Assembly: GCA_021778845.1 (NCBI GenBank)
Contig: JAJYBU010000002.1
Coordinates: 1 to 64,000, forward strand
Reading direction: 5' to 3'
Origin: Acidobacteriota bacterium
GTDB taxonomy: Bacteria; Acidobacteriota; Terriglobia; Terriglobales; Acidobacteriaceae
Length of the DNA stretch: 64,000 bases
The stretch's first letter is position 1, and the number at the start of each line of letters is the position of its first letter. Of the stretch, positions 26,771-36,418 are shown piece by piece. Under the pieces are notes generated by a model. It made no database searches. It had not been told where the DNA came from and worked only from the letters and a program-made list of their open reading frames with translations. Made by a program: the position numbers and the translations under genes.

Positions 26771-27805
26771 ATGAAGGCGTTGGTAAAGAGTCGTGCAGAA
26801 CAGGGGCTTTGGCTGGAAGAGATTGACGAGCCGACGATCGGCATCAATGATGTGCTGATCCGGGTGCGGTATACGGGCATCTGCGGGACCGATGTACACA
26901 TTTATCAGTGGGACGAATGGGCGCAGAAGACCATTCCTGTACCAATGGCGATTGGGCACGAGTTTGTCGGTGAGATCGTTGCGGTGGGATCGAATGTGAA
27001 TGATTTTTATCCTGGCGACATCGTGAGCGGGGAGGGCCACGTGACCTGCGGGCGGTGCCGGAATTGCCTCGCGGGGCGTCGACATCTGTGTGCGCATACG
27101 TTAGGAGTCGGGGTCAATCGGCCAGGGGCGTTTGCTGAATTTATTTCGCTGCCCATGAGCAATATCTGGCGGCATGATCCGGAGATCAATCAGGAGGTTG
27201 CTGCGATCTTCGATCCGTTTGGCAATGCAGTGCATACGGCGTTGTCGTTCCCGCTGCTGGGTGAAGATGTTCTGATCACCGGAGCCGGCCCGATCGGGAT
27301 CATGGCGATTCCGGTAGTGAGGCACGCGGGAGCCCGACACATTGTGGTTACGGATATGAATCCGTATCGCCTGGATTTAGCCCGGAAGATGGGGGCCACG
27401 CTCGCGGTGAATCCCATGCAGACTCCCCTTGCGGAGGTGCAGAAGCAGTTGGGCATGCAGGAGGGTTTTGACGTGGGGCTGGAGATGTCCGGTAATCCCC
27501 AGGCCCTGCGCGAAATGATCTCTAACATGTGCCATGGCGGAAAGATTGCCATTCTTGGAATCCCCGCGAAGGAAGCACCGATGAACTGGCGCGACGTGAT
27601 CTTTAATATGCTCACGATCAAGGGAATTTACGGGCGAGAGATGTATGAAACCTGGTACAAGATGTCGGTGATGCTGGAATCGGGCGTGGATATTGAGCCG
27701 GTCATTACGCATCGCTTTGCGTACAGTGACTTTCAGCAGGGCTTCGACGCGATGATCTCCGGGCAGGCAGGGAAAGTTGTACTGGACTGGACAAGCCTGA
27801 TCTAA
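26771..27805 (+). CDS. tdh: L-threonine 3-dehydrogenase
   Basis: A zinc-dependent medium-chain dehydrogenase that oxidises L-threonine to 2-amino-3-ketobutyrate. The catalytic zinc site is in [15 protein letters not shown] and GHEFVGE. The structural zinc lobe has its Cys residues in [15 protein letters not shown], and the Rossmann motif is [15 protein letters not shown]-like and [16 protein letters not shown] segments are specific to threonine dehydrogenases rather than to sorbitol dehydrogenases. I chose the ATG at 26771 (344 residues, the family length, with GGGAG upstream), although the frame opens at 26729. The usual partner, 2-amino-3-ketobutyrate CoA ligase (kbl), is not adjacent. It is convergent with the PIG-L gene. 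Confidence 0.95.
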   Translation: MKALVKSRAEQGLWLEEIDEPTIGINDVLIRVRYTGICGTDVHIYQWDEWAQKTIPVPMAIGHEFVGEIVAVGSNVNDFYPGDIVSGEGHVTCGRCRNCLAGRRHLCAHTLGVGVNRPGAFAEFISLPMSNIWRHDPEINQEVAAIFDPFGNAVHTALSFPLLGEDVLITGAGPIGIMAIPVVRHAGARHIVVTDMNPYRLDLARKMGATLAVNPMQTPLAEVQKQLGMQEGFDVGLEMSGNPQALREMISNMCHGGKIAILGIPAKEAPMNWRDVIFNMLTIKGIYGREMYETWYKMSVMLESGVDIEPVITHRFAYSDFQQGFDAMISGQAGKVVLDWTSLI

Positions 27806-27823
27806 GAACCGGTCCAAAAAATC

Positions 27824-28609
27824 TTAGCTACTCTCTGGCGTCAAGGTTCGATCAAGCCGCCACGCCGTGTTGACCCACAAACGTTCCCGTCCCCGGTAGC
27901 GCCGGCAGAACTCTGCAATCTCGGTCGTCACCTTCTCATCGATCTGCGAGTCGTAGCACCAGGCAGCATGCCGCTTCCGCTGCACCGCCTCCGTAATCGC
28001 ATCGTCGGTCTGCCGGGACTCACTCGCAAATGCCGACTGCAATTCGCTCTGCAGTGCCAGTGATCGGGCATGGACTATCGTCTCGGTCGCTCCCTCCGCA
28101 CCGGACGCCGCGAAGGGAAGCTCCTCGTAAAATGCGATCGGCATGTCAGCAGGCAGGATACTCAAGGTAGCATCGCGCGCGGTCACGTGATCCACATGGC
28201 CACTCAGCCCCAAGGGCAGCACAACCGCTTCGGCCCTGCTCCCCTCGAGCGCTCTGCGGATCTTTGACAAAACCTTCTCCGAGACTTCCGCAGAACGCCC
28301 AATTACATCCTCAGGTCGGCAATGCAGGCGAATTGGTGCGTCTTTGAGATTGAGGTCCGTGATCGTCAACTTCGCCACGCCAAACTGCTTACGCCACGCC
28401 TCATCCTCACGCTTGCGTACGGCAGTGACAAACGAAACACGATCGTTTGCATGCACCGATCCTACATCTGAATAAGGAGCAAACTCGCTGCGCGTGAAGC
28501 AACTCACTACCTCGACGGCGTGGCCCTGTTCGAGCCACGCCTTTACCGAGAGCCCTAACGCGAAGGCTGCATCTCCGCGATGTGGAGAAACCACGGCAAT
28601 CTTCGCCAT
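27824..28609 (-). CDS. PIG-L/LmbE family protein with altered first metal motif
   Basis: PIG-L family enzymes are zinc amidases that remove acetyl groups from N-acetylglucosamine-containing compounds. The second zinc motif is intact in GHVDHVTARD (His138, Asp140, His141). The first motif, normally HPDD, reads HRGD at 10-13. His10 and Asp13 are therefore kept as metal ligands, but the Asp that acts as general base in MshB-type enzymes is Gly12. The 261-residue length is normal. No glycolipid, mycothiol or bacillithiol genes are adjacent. The fold is likely, while the activity is uncertain. Confidence 0.8.
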   Translation of the reverse strand: MAKIAVVSPHRGDAAFALGLSVKAWLEQGHAVEVVSCFTRSEFAPYSDVGSVHANDRVSFVTAVRKREDEAWRKQFGVAKLTITDLNLKDAPIRLHCRPEDVIGRSAEVSEKVLSKIRRALEGSRAEAVVLPLGLSGHVDHVTARDATLSILPADMPIAFYEELPFAASGAEGATETIVHARSLALQSELQSAFASESRQTDDAITEAVQRKRHAAWCYDSQIDEKVTTEIAEFCRRYRGRERLWVNTAWRLDRTLTPESS

Positions 28610-28636
28610 CTGCTGTCCTATCTGCCTATTCGACCT

Positions 28637-29695
28637 CTACTTCAATGTTGTAAGTGTTGGTTGGACCTGCACGTTGAGACCATCCAACTGCGCCTGATAG
28701 GCGATGATCCGCTTCAGCGTTTCATAGGGAACCGCTGTCGGCGAGATGATCCGTCCGTTGACCACCAGCGCTGGGGCCGCATCGACATCGGCTGCCTTAG
28801 CAAGCGCAACGGAAGCTTCCACATCAGCCTTAGTTGCTGGCAACGCCGCACATGCCTCGATCGCCTTAGGGTCCGCACCCGCAACCGCAGCCGCGGCATT
28901 CAACGCTGGTTCTACCGTAGCAGGTGTCAACCCAGCCTGCTTGGCGAAGACCTCATCTACATAGGTAAAGAATGCAGCATCTCCCTTGGCCTTACGGACG
29001 CATACGCCCACTTCTGCTGCATGTAACGCATAGATGCTGCCATCCGCCGGCAGATTCTCAAACACGACCCTTGCCTGCGGAATTTCCTTCGCGAGGTGGT
29101 TGATTGTCTCTTGCGCTTCCTTGGAGCGTGCGTTCAGCAAGTCGGAGAACTCCACCAGCAGTAAGTCCTTGCTCGCAGAATCTTCCGCTGGCCCATTCGC
29201 CTGCTCCTGCAACAATGCTCGACGTGCTGCAAACGGCTTCGCCCCAAAGTCGACAACCCCGCCCGCAATGGCATGCTTGCCATCAGGGGTAATAAAGAAT
29301 TCGCTCTGGCTCACCTTACCCGACTGTGTCTTATCCGCAGCATATACAACGACTCTCACCACTCCGGGAGCCGCCGTTTTCTGGATCGCCGCCACACTCC
29401 AAACTCGATTGGCGTCAAATCCCCAGACCTGCTTCAGGAAAGCATTCACCTCAGCAGTTGTGGGGGAATCCGCCGTAAAATTCTTCAAGCTAATTGGTGG
29501 AAACGGGTCGACTGGTGCGGCGTGCGGCGCTGGGGCCTGGGGTTCAGTGGCCTGTTGTGCCTCGGCTGTCGCTGGCGAAACCACCGGAGGGGCTTGGGCC
29601 AGGACCGGTGCTCCTGCTCCTACCATCGCCAATACTGCCATACATACCATTTCCTTCATGCTCTCAACGTATCTCAACATCAAACTCTCCATCAC
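28637..29695 (-). CDS. secreted DsbA-like thioredoxin-fold protein without CxxC
   Basis: A 352-residue exported protein: signal peptide at residues 14-34 (MVCMAVLAMVGAGAPVLAQ), a Pro/Ala-rich linker, an N-terminal domain at about 66-165, and a DsbA/thioredoxin_4 domain at about 176-340. The line DLLLVEFSD is typical of the strand that leads into the active site. Where CPxC is expected, residues 188-191 are Asn-Ala-Arg-Ser, so both redox cysteines are missing. The cis-Pro loop survives (DAAPALVVNGR). It cannot be a disulfide oxidase in the usual way and may be a chaperone or binding protein. nadE lies upstream on the same strand, 43 bases away. Confidence 0.85.
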   Translation of the reverse strand: MMESLMLRYVESMKEMVCMAVLAMVGAGAPVLAQAPPVVSPATAEAQQATEPQAPAPHAAPVDPFPPISLKNFTADSPTTAEVNAFLKQVWGFDANRVWSVAAIQKTAAPGVVRVVVYAADKTQSGKVSQSEFFITPDGKHAIAGGVVDFGAKPFAARRALLQEQANGPAEDSASKDLLLVEFSDLLNARSKEAQETINHLAKEIPQARVVFENLPADGSIYALHAAEVGVCVRKAKGDAAFFTYVDEVFAKQAGLTPATVEPALNAAAAVAGADPKAIEACAALPATKADVEASVALAKAADVDAAPALVVNGRIISPTAVPYETLKRIIAYQAQLDGLNVQVQPTLTTLK

Positions 29696-29738
29696 TGTCT
29701 ATCTCTCCTCTGATCAAATCTGGCCTGACGGCCTTGAA

Positions 29739-31448
29739 CTAAACTTCACGCCTGGCCGCGATCGGGAACCTTCTTCCCATGCCAAACGACTTCCTCGAAA
29801 CCTTCAGCACCGGTGCTGCCTGCTGCCGCTTGTACTCGCTCAACTCCACCAGTCGAATCACCTTCCGCACTAACTCTAGGTCAATGCCCTGCTTGCAAAC
29901 GATCTCTTCAGCAGAGCTGTACTCCTCGATATACGCCCGCACAATGGGGTCCAGTACATCATAGGGTGGCAGCGAATCCGTATCCTTCTGTCCTGGTCTT
30001 AGCTCCGCGGAAGGCGGCTTGGTCAGTGTATCGTTTGGAATCACCTCGCGCTCGCGATTGACCCATTGACTCAACGCATAGACCTCCGTCTTGTACACAT
30101 CGCCAATCACAGCGAGAGCTCCTACCATGTCGCCATAAAGGGTGCAATACCCGCAGGCCATCTCGCTCTTGTTGCCCGTCGTCAAAACCAGGGCGCCCGT
30201 CTTATTGGAGAGCGCCATCAGCAAACTTCCTCGAATTCTCGGCTGTAGATTCTCCTCGGCGAGGCCAAAGCCTGTCCCGGCTCCCATCGCTGCAAATGCT
30301 GGTGCCAGCGTCGTCGAGAATTGGGTATAAATCTCGCGAATCGGTAGCGTAGAGAATGCAATCCCAAGATTCCTGGCCAGCTTTTCAGCATCCGTGATCG
30401 AGCCACTAGACGAAAACTCGCTGGGCATTCCAATCCCCTGAACGTTCTCCGCCCCCAGCGCTTCCACCGCAATCGCTGCGACCAGCGCGGAATCGATACC
30501 TCCGCTCAACCCCACAAGAGCCTTCTTGAACCCGCACTTCCCCAGGTAGTCCCGCGTGCCCAGCACGAGCGCGTTCCAGGTTCGCTCGGTTCGATTCATA
30601 TCAAGATCTATGCCAGATATCAATGCAGCGTTCGCAGATTCTATTGCAGCCTCGGTCTCGATCACCAGCAGGTCCTCTTCAAAGCAACGGCCCTGCGCAA
30701 AGACCTCGCCACTTGGTCCAACTGCAAACGACCCGCCGTCGAAGATCAAACTATCGTTTGCTCCCACCTGATTGACCATCACGACGGTAGCTCCATGCCG
30801 CTTCGCAAGCGCACCAATCATCTTCTGGCGCACTTCGAGCTTCCCGTGGCAGAACGGCGACGCAGAAATATTCAGAATCAGCCGATGCCTGCTCAGCGGC
30901 TGCGGAAGCCCAGCCCACTGCCGCATCAAGTCTTCGATCGGGTCCACAGGATAGAGTTGCCGCGGCCAAAACATCTTGTCGTTCCACGCGTCTTCGCAGA
31001 TCGTAATCGCAACTGCTTGCCCCTTCACCACGGTCAGCGCTTGTTGCTTCCCAGGGTCAAAGTACCGCTGCTCATCGAACACGTCATAGAACGGCAGCAG
31101 CATCTTCTGCTGCACAAACTTAATCTCTCCGTCGTCCATCAGTGCGGCAACGTTACGCACGCGTTTCCCGGATGCACTTTCGCAGCGCATCGGGGCACCG
31201 CATAGCACGGCCGGCCGATCCAGCCCATGCGTCAACTCCGACACGGCTGCGAGCGTCTCCTCCGCGCGCCGCACGAAGGACTCCTTTTCCAGTAGGTCAG
31301 CCGGAGGATACCCGCAGGTTGCGAGTTCAGGAAACATCACCAGCGCAGCGCCCTGGGCCGCTGCCCGTTCGACAAACTCCGCGATCTTCCGCAGGTTTCC
31401 CGAGAAGTCTCCAACGGTTGGATTGATTTGCGCCAGCGCGATCCGCAC
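29739..31448 (-). CDS. nadE: glutamine-dependent NAD+ synthetase
   Basis: The enzyme makes NAD from deamido-NAD, ATP and glutamine. The N-terminal amidase domain (about 1-260) has the nitrilase triad: Glu in FPELATCGYPP, Lys in QKMLLPFYDVF, and Cys in ITICEDAWND. The synthetase domain starts with the PP-loop LSGGIDSALVAAIA (about 313) and has TTGNKSEMACGY and the C-terminal RKVIRLVELSEYKRQQ. The 569-residue length fits the two-domain bacterial form. It lies 43 bases upstream of the DsbA-like gene, and 47 bases downstream of the sugar-transferase gene on the same strand. Confidence 0.96.
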   Translation of the reverse strand: MRIALAQINPTVGDFSGNLRKIAEFVERAAAQGAALVMFPELATCGYPPADLLEKESFVRRAEETLAAVSELTHGLDRPAVLCGAPMRCESASGKRVRNVAALMDDGEIKFVQQKMLLPFYDVFDEQRYFDPGKQQALTVVKGQAVAITICEDAWNDKMFWPRQLYPVDPIEDLMRQWAGLPQPLSRHRLILNISASPFCHGKLEVRQKMIGALAKRHGATVVMVNQVGANDSLIFDGGSFAVGPSGEVFAQGRCFEEDLLVIETEAAIESANAALISGIDLDMNRTERTWNALVLGTRDYLGKCGFKKALVGLSGGIDSALVAAIAVEALGAENVQGIGMPSEFSSSGSITDAEKLARNLGIAFSTLPIREIYTQFSTTLAPAFAAMGAGTGFGLAEENLQPRIRGSLLMALSNKTGALVLTTGNKSEMACGYCTLYGDMVGALAVIGDVYKTEVYALSQWVNREREVIPNDTLTKPPSAELRPGQKDTDSLPPYDVLDPIVRAYIEEYSSAEEIVCKQGIDLELVRKVIRLVELSEYKRQQAAPVLKVSRKSFGMGRRFPIAARREV

Positions 31449-31495
31449 CCTTACAGTCTATCGCGAGGTCTTGATGGAATTCTTGTTCCCTGCTT

Positions 31496-33001
31496 CTAAG
31501 AACCCGTTCCACCCAGTACCACGCCGACCGTCCGTGCCAGAATCCGCATATCCAGCATTAGATTCCAGTTCTCCACATATGCCGTATCGAGCGAAATGTA
31601 GCTATCAAATGAAGGATCCTGGCGCGCTTCCACCTGCCACAATCCTGTAATACCGGGTAGCACATCCAACCTGCGCAGATGAGCCAGATCGTACTTCTCG
31701 ACCTCGGAGGCCAATGGCGGCCGCGGTCCGACGAGACTCATGTCCCCCATCAGCACATTGAAGAACTGCGGCAACTCATCCAGCGAATACTTCCGCAACC
31801 ACAAGCCTACGCGTGTAATCCGCGGGTCATTGCTCATCTTGAACAAAATTCCATCGCGCTCGTTCTTATGCGCCAGATCCTCCCGCATTCTGTCCGCACA
31901 GGCTACCATCGTACGGAATTTATAGCAGGTGAAGGTCCTTCCTTTCCGACCGATCCGTGCCGCCCTATAGAAGATCGGCCCCGGAGAATCCATTCTTATC
32001 AGGAGCGCAATCAGTAGCATGAATGGCGTCATCACCAGCAGCGCCAGCGTCGAAAGCAACACGTCCAGCACGCGTTTGATCAGGAACGCACCCCGCGGAA
32101 ATTCGCGCTGATGCAGGGGGATCGTTGGAAACTGACCAATAAACTCCACCGGCGCATTCCACGCCAGGCCATCATAGAGGTCAGGAACCACGCGCACTTC
32201 GATGCCAATCGCACGGGCTTCTTCCACCACTCCAACCACCGTCTGCTTATCCGCGGGCATCGAAAAGTAAATCTCATCTACAAATAACGATCGTGCCAGT
32301 GCCACGCAGTTCTGGATATTGCCGATGATCTGCGAGTTTGCTGCGTCCTCCGCGTCTTCATTCAGGGATACAAAGCCCATGAACCGGAAGCCCATATGCG
32401 GCAGCGCCATGAGATGATTGCGCAGTGCGTGCGCAACTCTGCCATGCCCCACGATCAGCACATTGCGTGTCTCCCGCCCCTGGAGAAACCGCCGCTGCAT
32501 CATCTTTCGCTCTATCGCCCGCCGGGCCATCAGGAGCGCCAGCGTGATCACAATTGTAAGCGCTACCACCACCCGCGAAACGGTGTACTCTTTCATCACA
32601 TACAACGTCCCGCATAGCATTAGCCCTGAGGTCAGTGTCGCCTGAACAATGAGCCGCTGTTCGTTCAATCCGCTACGTACGTCTGGAGAACGGTACAGCC
32701 CGAAAATCCTCGCAAACAGCACTAGGTAAAGGCTGAAAACCAGCAGATATGCAATGGAGATAAGAGGCGCTGTAGCCTCCAAGTGCCTCAATACCGTATG
32801 TGCCGAAGGATTCACCACCGGATCGAGACGAATTCGCAGTGCAATGAAACCAGCCAGCAGCGCACTAAACAAATCCAGAAACGCCCAGACGACGATGATG
32901 AAGGATGGACGGGAGAACAACCTTCCGTGCTCCTGCATTCTGGCGTGATTGCGCCGTTGGCTCGAAAGAGTAGCTTGCTTCAAATAATCAAGGCTCGCCA
33001 T
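31496..33001 (-). CDS. polyprenyl-phosphate sugar-1-phosphate transferase (exopolysaccharide)
   Basis: This WbaP/WcaJ-type enzyme moves a sugar 1-phosphate from a nucleotide sugar to undecaprenyl phosphate, starting exopolysaccharide or capsule repeat-unit synthesis. About five N-terminal helices (the first near VVWAFLDLFSALLAG) are followed by a nucleotide-binding CoA_binding_3-type domain (VLIVGHGRVAHAL). The catalytic bacterial sugar transferase domain shows KRVLDVLLSTLAL, DSPGPIFYRAARIGRKG, YKFRTM and DELPQFFNVLMGDMSLVGPRPP. The start at 33001 follows an AGGA sequence; the frame opens at 33067. No glycosyltransferase cluster is adjacent, only a GT4 gene at 44.3 kb. The exact sugar cannot be read from the sequence. 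Confidence 0.92.
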   Translation of the reverse strand: MASLDYLKQATLSSQRRNHARMQEHGRLFSRPSFIIVVWAFLDLFSALLAGFIALRIRLDPVVNPSAHTVLRHLEATAPLISIAYLLVFSLYLVLFARIFGLYRSPDVRSGLNEQRLIVQATLTSGLMLCGTLYVMKEYTVSRVVVALTIVITLALLMARRAIERKMMQRRFLQGRETRNVLIVGHGRVAHALRNHLMALPHMGFRFMGFVSLNEDAEDAANSQIIGNIQNCVALARSLFVDEIYFSMPADKQTVVGVVEEARAIGIEVRVVPDLYDGLAWNAPVEFIGQFPTIPLHQREFPRGAFLIKRVLDVLLSTLALLVMTPFMLLIALLIRMDSPGPIFYRAARIGRKGRTFTCYKFRTMVACADRMREDLAHKNERDGILFKMSNDPRITRVGLWLRKYSLDELPQFFNVLMGDMSLVGPRPPLASEVEKYDLAHLRRLDVLPGITGLWQVEARQDPSFDSYISLDTAYVENWNLMLDMRILARTVGVVLGGTGS

Positions 33002-33164
33002 AGTCCTAGTTTTCGGTCCCGGGCCGTTGGTTATTGCCATGGCTTGCATGGCAGGGTGATGGTGCACCTACAATTTATCTCTTATAGACACGCTCTCTAG
33101 TGCGAATATTGGCTTCTCCTCTATTTTAAAGGATCACGCTGTGCAGAAAAAGGTACTTAAGGTG

Positions 33165-34136
33165 CTAGACCGGCACAACCAGTTCATCCATAGAGAAAAA
33201 ATCTCGCAATATCGGGTCTTCACTCGACCGCATCTCTTCCACGGTTCCAAAGAACCGCACCTTGCCCTCATGCAGAAACACCAGTCTGTCTGCCAGTTTC
33301 TCCGCGAAGCGCATGTCATGAGTCACAACAATACTCGTGAGATGCATCTGCATCTTCAGCCGTTGGATCAGGTTGCCTAATAAATGCGCCATGAGCGGAT
33401 CGACCATCGTGGTGGGCTCGTCGTACAGCACGGCCGACGGTTGGGCGGCCAGAGCCCTTGCAATCGCCACTGACCGCTTCATCCCCGTCGACAACTCCGA
33501 TGGCAACTGGTCCTCCATCCCTGCGACCCCCACCATCTCCAGCAATCCTTTAACCACCTGCAGGATTTGGTCTTCCTCCATATTCCTGCGCTCTCTCAGC
33601 GGAAACGCCACATTTTCCCCGACCGTAATCGAATCGAACAGGGCTCCATTTTGAAACACCATCGTCACCTTCCGCCGCACCTCCTGCATCTCGCGCTCGG
33701 TAAGCCCTGCTATATCTTGTCCTGCGACGAGGACCGTTCCGCTGTCAGCCTTCAGAAACCCCATCAGGATACGCAACGCAACCGATTTCCCCACACCGCT
33801 ACGTCCCAGAATGCACAAGGTCTCCCCTGGATTCACGTAAAAGCTCACATCGTCCAGGACCACCAGGTCGCCAAATGCCTTCACCACATGCTCAAAGGCA
33901 ATGTATGGGGCAACTTTCTCGCTCACATCTTCTGCGCCTGCAGCCGCTGGGCCCGCGCTGACCATGGCTCCCGCCGCAATTGCAGCGTCCTGCTCTTCAT
34001 TGGCCTGGTTGGCCTCCGAAATGAATCCCTGGACTACGGGAGCAACATCTGCCGACACGTCTTCAATCAGGGGCTTCTCTATCTGTTCCTGGTCGGCCTC
34101 AGTCACTATGTCTGGCTTCGTTTCGGAATCACTCAT
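33165..34136 (-). CDS. ABC transporter ATPase, MlaF-like
   Basis: The ATPase domain resembles MlaF, the motor of phospholipid-transport MCE systems. Walker A is GRSGVGKS at 111-118, and a signature LSTGMKRSVAIARA replaces the standard LSGGQ. Walker B is AVLYDEPTTMVDPLMA and the switch His is in VVTHDM. MlaF-type proteins share the LSxGMxRR form and the DP after the Walker B, which supports the assignment. A 75-residue acidic, Ala-rich extension precedes the domain and is not usual. The permease (MlaE) and MCE protein (MlaD) are absent from the neighbourhood, so the partner membrane genes are elsewhere. Confidence 0.87.
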   Translation of the reverse strand: MSDSETKPDIVTEADQEQIEKPLIEDVSADVAPVVQGFISEANQANEEQDAAIAAGAMVSAGPAAAGAEDVSEKVAPYIAFEHVVKAFGDLVVLDDVSFYVNPGETLCILGRSGVGKSVALRILMGFLKADSGTVLVAGQDIAGLTEREMQEVRRKVTMVFQNGALFDSITVGENVAFPLRERRNMEEDQILQVVKGLLEMVGVAGMEDQLPSELSTGMKRSVAIARALAAQPSAVLYDEPTTMVDPLMAHLLGNLIQRLKMQMHLTSIVVTHDMRFAEKLADRLVFLHEGKVRFFGTVEEMRSSEDPILRDFFSMDELVVPV

Positions 34137-34213
34137 CGTGGTTCCCTTTATGATGCCCGATTTCTACCAAAGTATCCGCTCCAACCTACCTCCTCGCACC
34201 TACCGTGGTGCGC

Positions 34214-34885
34214 CTAAATTAGGCTGCCCCCACACTCGAGCCTGCTCAAAGCCCAGGCCTCAGCCGTGGCCAAATCCTCTGGAGTGTTCACGTTGATAAA
34301 CCACCGGTCTAGCTGGTACGCATCCGGTCCATCGGACCGGCGAAATCCATAAATATCGTATAAATCATGTACCCAATGCACATCGGAGCCCTCTGCGCGA
34401 TGGAATAACGAAGCCAATCTACGCTCGCCACTTTCCAGTGCTGTCCGAAATGCCTCTACTTTATCCGAGCGAATCATGCAGAAGGCCGGCTGCTCGTTCG
34501 ACACACAAAGATGGCTTAGGGCAATCGGACGCACCTTCTCCATATCCAGCACAGAGACCGCCCATCGCTGCAAAACCTCCCCTGGAACCAGTGGAACATC
34601 CACGGGAATGAACATCGTCCACGGTTGCCTTGCCGCCGTCAGGCCCGCCTCGATTCCCGCTGCCGGTCCCACGTCCTGCCGCGTCTCTCGTACCACTGGC
34701 GCGAATTCCGCCAAGTCGTCGCGGTTCCCTGCTATCCCCACCTCGGAGCAAAATCCACGCAACTTTTCTACGGCAATCTCGACCATTGGTCGCCCGCAAA
34801 ACCTCAGCAGCGATTTATCCTCGCCCATCCGCGAGCTTTTGCCCCCTGCCAGTACGAACCCATGCACTGGTAGTCGTTCGCTCAT
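34214..34885 (-). CDS. mobA: molybdenum cofactor guanylyltransferase-like nucleotidyltransferase
   Basis: MobA attaches GMP to molybdopterin to form the guanine dinucleotide cofactor of DMSO-reductase-type enzymes. The glycosyltransferase-like nucleotide-binding motif is FVLAGGKSSRMGEDKSLL near the N-terminus. The metal-binding Asp is in FIPVDVPLVP, and the family C-terminus NVNTPEDLATAE is present. The length of 223 residues is slightly more than the standard 190-200. Its start (34885) shares a base with the stop of the upstream M20 peptidase, so they are co-transcribed. CTP-specific MocA cannot be fully excluded. Confidence 0.87.
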   Translation of the reverse strand: MSERLPVHGFVLAGGKSSRMGEDKSLLRFCGRPMVEIAVEKLRGFCSEVGIAGNRDDLAEFAPVVRETRQDVGPAAGIEAGLTAARQPWTMFIPVDVPLVPGEVLQRWAVSVLDMEKVRPIALSHLCVSNEQPAFCMIRSDKVEAFRTALESGERRLASLFHRAEGSDVHWVHDLYDIYGFRRSDGPDAYQLDRWFINVNTPEDLATAEAWALSRLECGGSLI

Positions 34886-36276
34886 CAGCTATCCGCCCCC
34901 ACCTTGTCCAGGAAGCGCACAATCGACTCAATCCCACGATGAAAATTTGCCAGGTGAAATTTCTCGTTCGGCGCATGAAGGTTGTCATCCGGCAGCCCAA
35001 ACCCCATCATCACCGTTGGAATCCCCAACTCCCGCACGAAATCCCCTACTATAGGAATCGATCCGCCCCCGCGAATGAATACTGTCTGCTTATCGAAGAC
35101 TTCTGCCATCGCCTCCGTCGCGGCATGCACATACTTGTTGGCCGTACTCACCACAATCGGCTCGCCGGAGTGGATCATGGTCACCTTCACCTGGATCCCC
35201 TTTGGGCATATCTCCTCTACAAATTTCTTGTACTTCGCAAACGTTGCCTCCGGCTTCATCCCAGGAACCAGCCGGAAGCTGATCTTAGCGATAGCCTTGG
35301 CCGGAATCACAGTCTTCGCTCCTGCGCCGATAAACCCGCCGGGCATTCCATGCACATCCATCGTTGGCCGCGACCAGGTCCGTTCGAGTACGCTGAACTT
35401 CGTCTCTCCGGTCAACTCCGTGGACCCCACCTCATGCTTCCGATACGCTTCCTCGTCGAACGGCAGCATTCTCCAGGCCTCAAGCTCGGCCGTGGTCGGT
35501 TCTTCTATCCCGTCATAGAACCCAGGAATTGCAATATGGCCGTCCTCACTTTTCAGCTTAGCGATGATCTGGGCCAGTGCCACAAATGGATTCGGCGCCG
35601 CACCACCGTACATCCCCGAGTGCAGATCGGTAGCCGCGCCTCTCGCTTCCAACTCCGTATAGATCATCCCGCGCAGTCCTACGCATAGGGTTGGCAGTTC
35701 CGGCGCAAACATCTCCGTGTCGCTCACCAGGGCGGCGTCGGCCGTTAACTGGTCCCCGTGCTCGCGCACGAACGCAGCAATTCCTTCGCCTCCGACCTCT
35801 TCCTCGCCCTCGATGATTACTCGCACGTTCACCGGCAGCTTCCCGTCGGTCGCCAGCAACGACTCCAACGCTTTTACATGCATCCACATCTGTCCCTTGT
35901 CGTCGACCGCCCCACGCGCATAGATATCTCCATTGCGCACTTCCGGCTCAAACGGCGGCGATTTCCACTCGTCGAGGGGTTCGGCCGGCTGCACATCGTA
36001 GTGTCCATAGAGCAGCACCGTCGCCCTTCCTGGTGCATGTAGCCAATCTGCATACACCAGCGGATGCCCGGAATGCGTAGCCGACGTGGTCTCAATCAGC
36101 CGCACGTGCTCCATCCCCGCTGCGCGCAGCCCTTCGGCCACAAACTCCGCCGCCCTGCGCACATCGCCCACATGCTCAGGGGCCGTAGACACTGACGGGA
36201 TCCGCAACAAATCTTTCAATTCCTCGACAAACCGTGTTCCCTGCTCCCGCGCATATCCAACCGCTGCTTCGCTCAT
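34885..36276 (-). CDS. M20 family dipeptidase
   Basis: A 463-residue zinc exopeptidase of the M20A dipeptidase group. The metal ligands are in LLYGHYDVQP and GAVDDKGQ, the catalytic Glu pair in IIEGEEEVGGEG, a bridging Asp in SDTEMF and the last His near LHAPNEKFHLANFHRG. The middle lid domain (about 195-320) carries the GGFIGAG segment. No signal peptide is seen, so it probably hydrolyses cytoplasmic dipeptides or N-acyl amino acids. It overlaps mobA by one base and is divergent from the DUF488 gene (142 bases between starts). Confidence 0.93.
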   Translation of the reverse strand: MSEAAVGYAREQGTRFVEELKDLLRIPSVSTAPEHVGDVRRAAEFVAEGLRAAGMEHVRLIETTSATHSGHPLVYADWLHAPGRATVLLYGHYDVQPAEPLDEWKSPPFEPEVRNGDIYARGAVDDKGQMWMHVKALESLLATDGKLPVNVRVIIEGEEEVGGEGIAAFVREHGDQLTADAALVSDTEMFAPELPTLCVGLRGMIYTELEARGAATDLHSGMYGGAAPNPFVALAQIIAKLKSEDGHIAIPGFYDGIEEPTTAELEAWRMLPFDEEAYRKHEVGSTELTGETKFSVLERTWSRPTMDVHGMPGGFIGAGAKTVIPAKAIAKISFRLVPGMKPEATFAKYKKFVEEICPKGIQVKVTMIHSGEPIVVSTANKYVHAATEAMAEVFDKQTVFIRGGGSIPIVGDFVRELGIPTVMMGFGLPDDNLHAPNEKFHLANFHRGIESIVRFLDKVGADS

Positions 36277-36418
36277 AAATCTCCATCTCCAATTCCAAAC
36301 TTAGGCTGCTTCGATGTTCCATCCAGGTGAAGCGGGCATCCCCAGCATAATCTTCGTCCGCCCTTACATCTACCCTCACCCTCAGATCGCGAACCTGCAT
36401 CAATAAGATAGTGACAAG

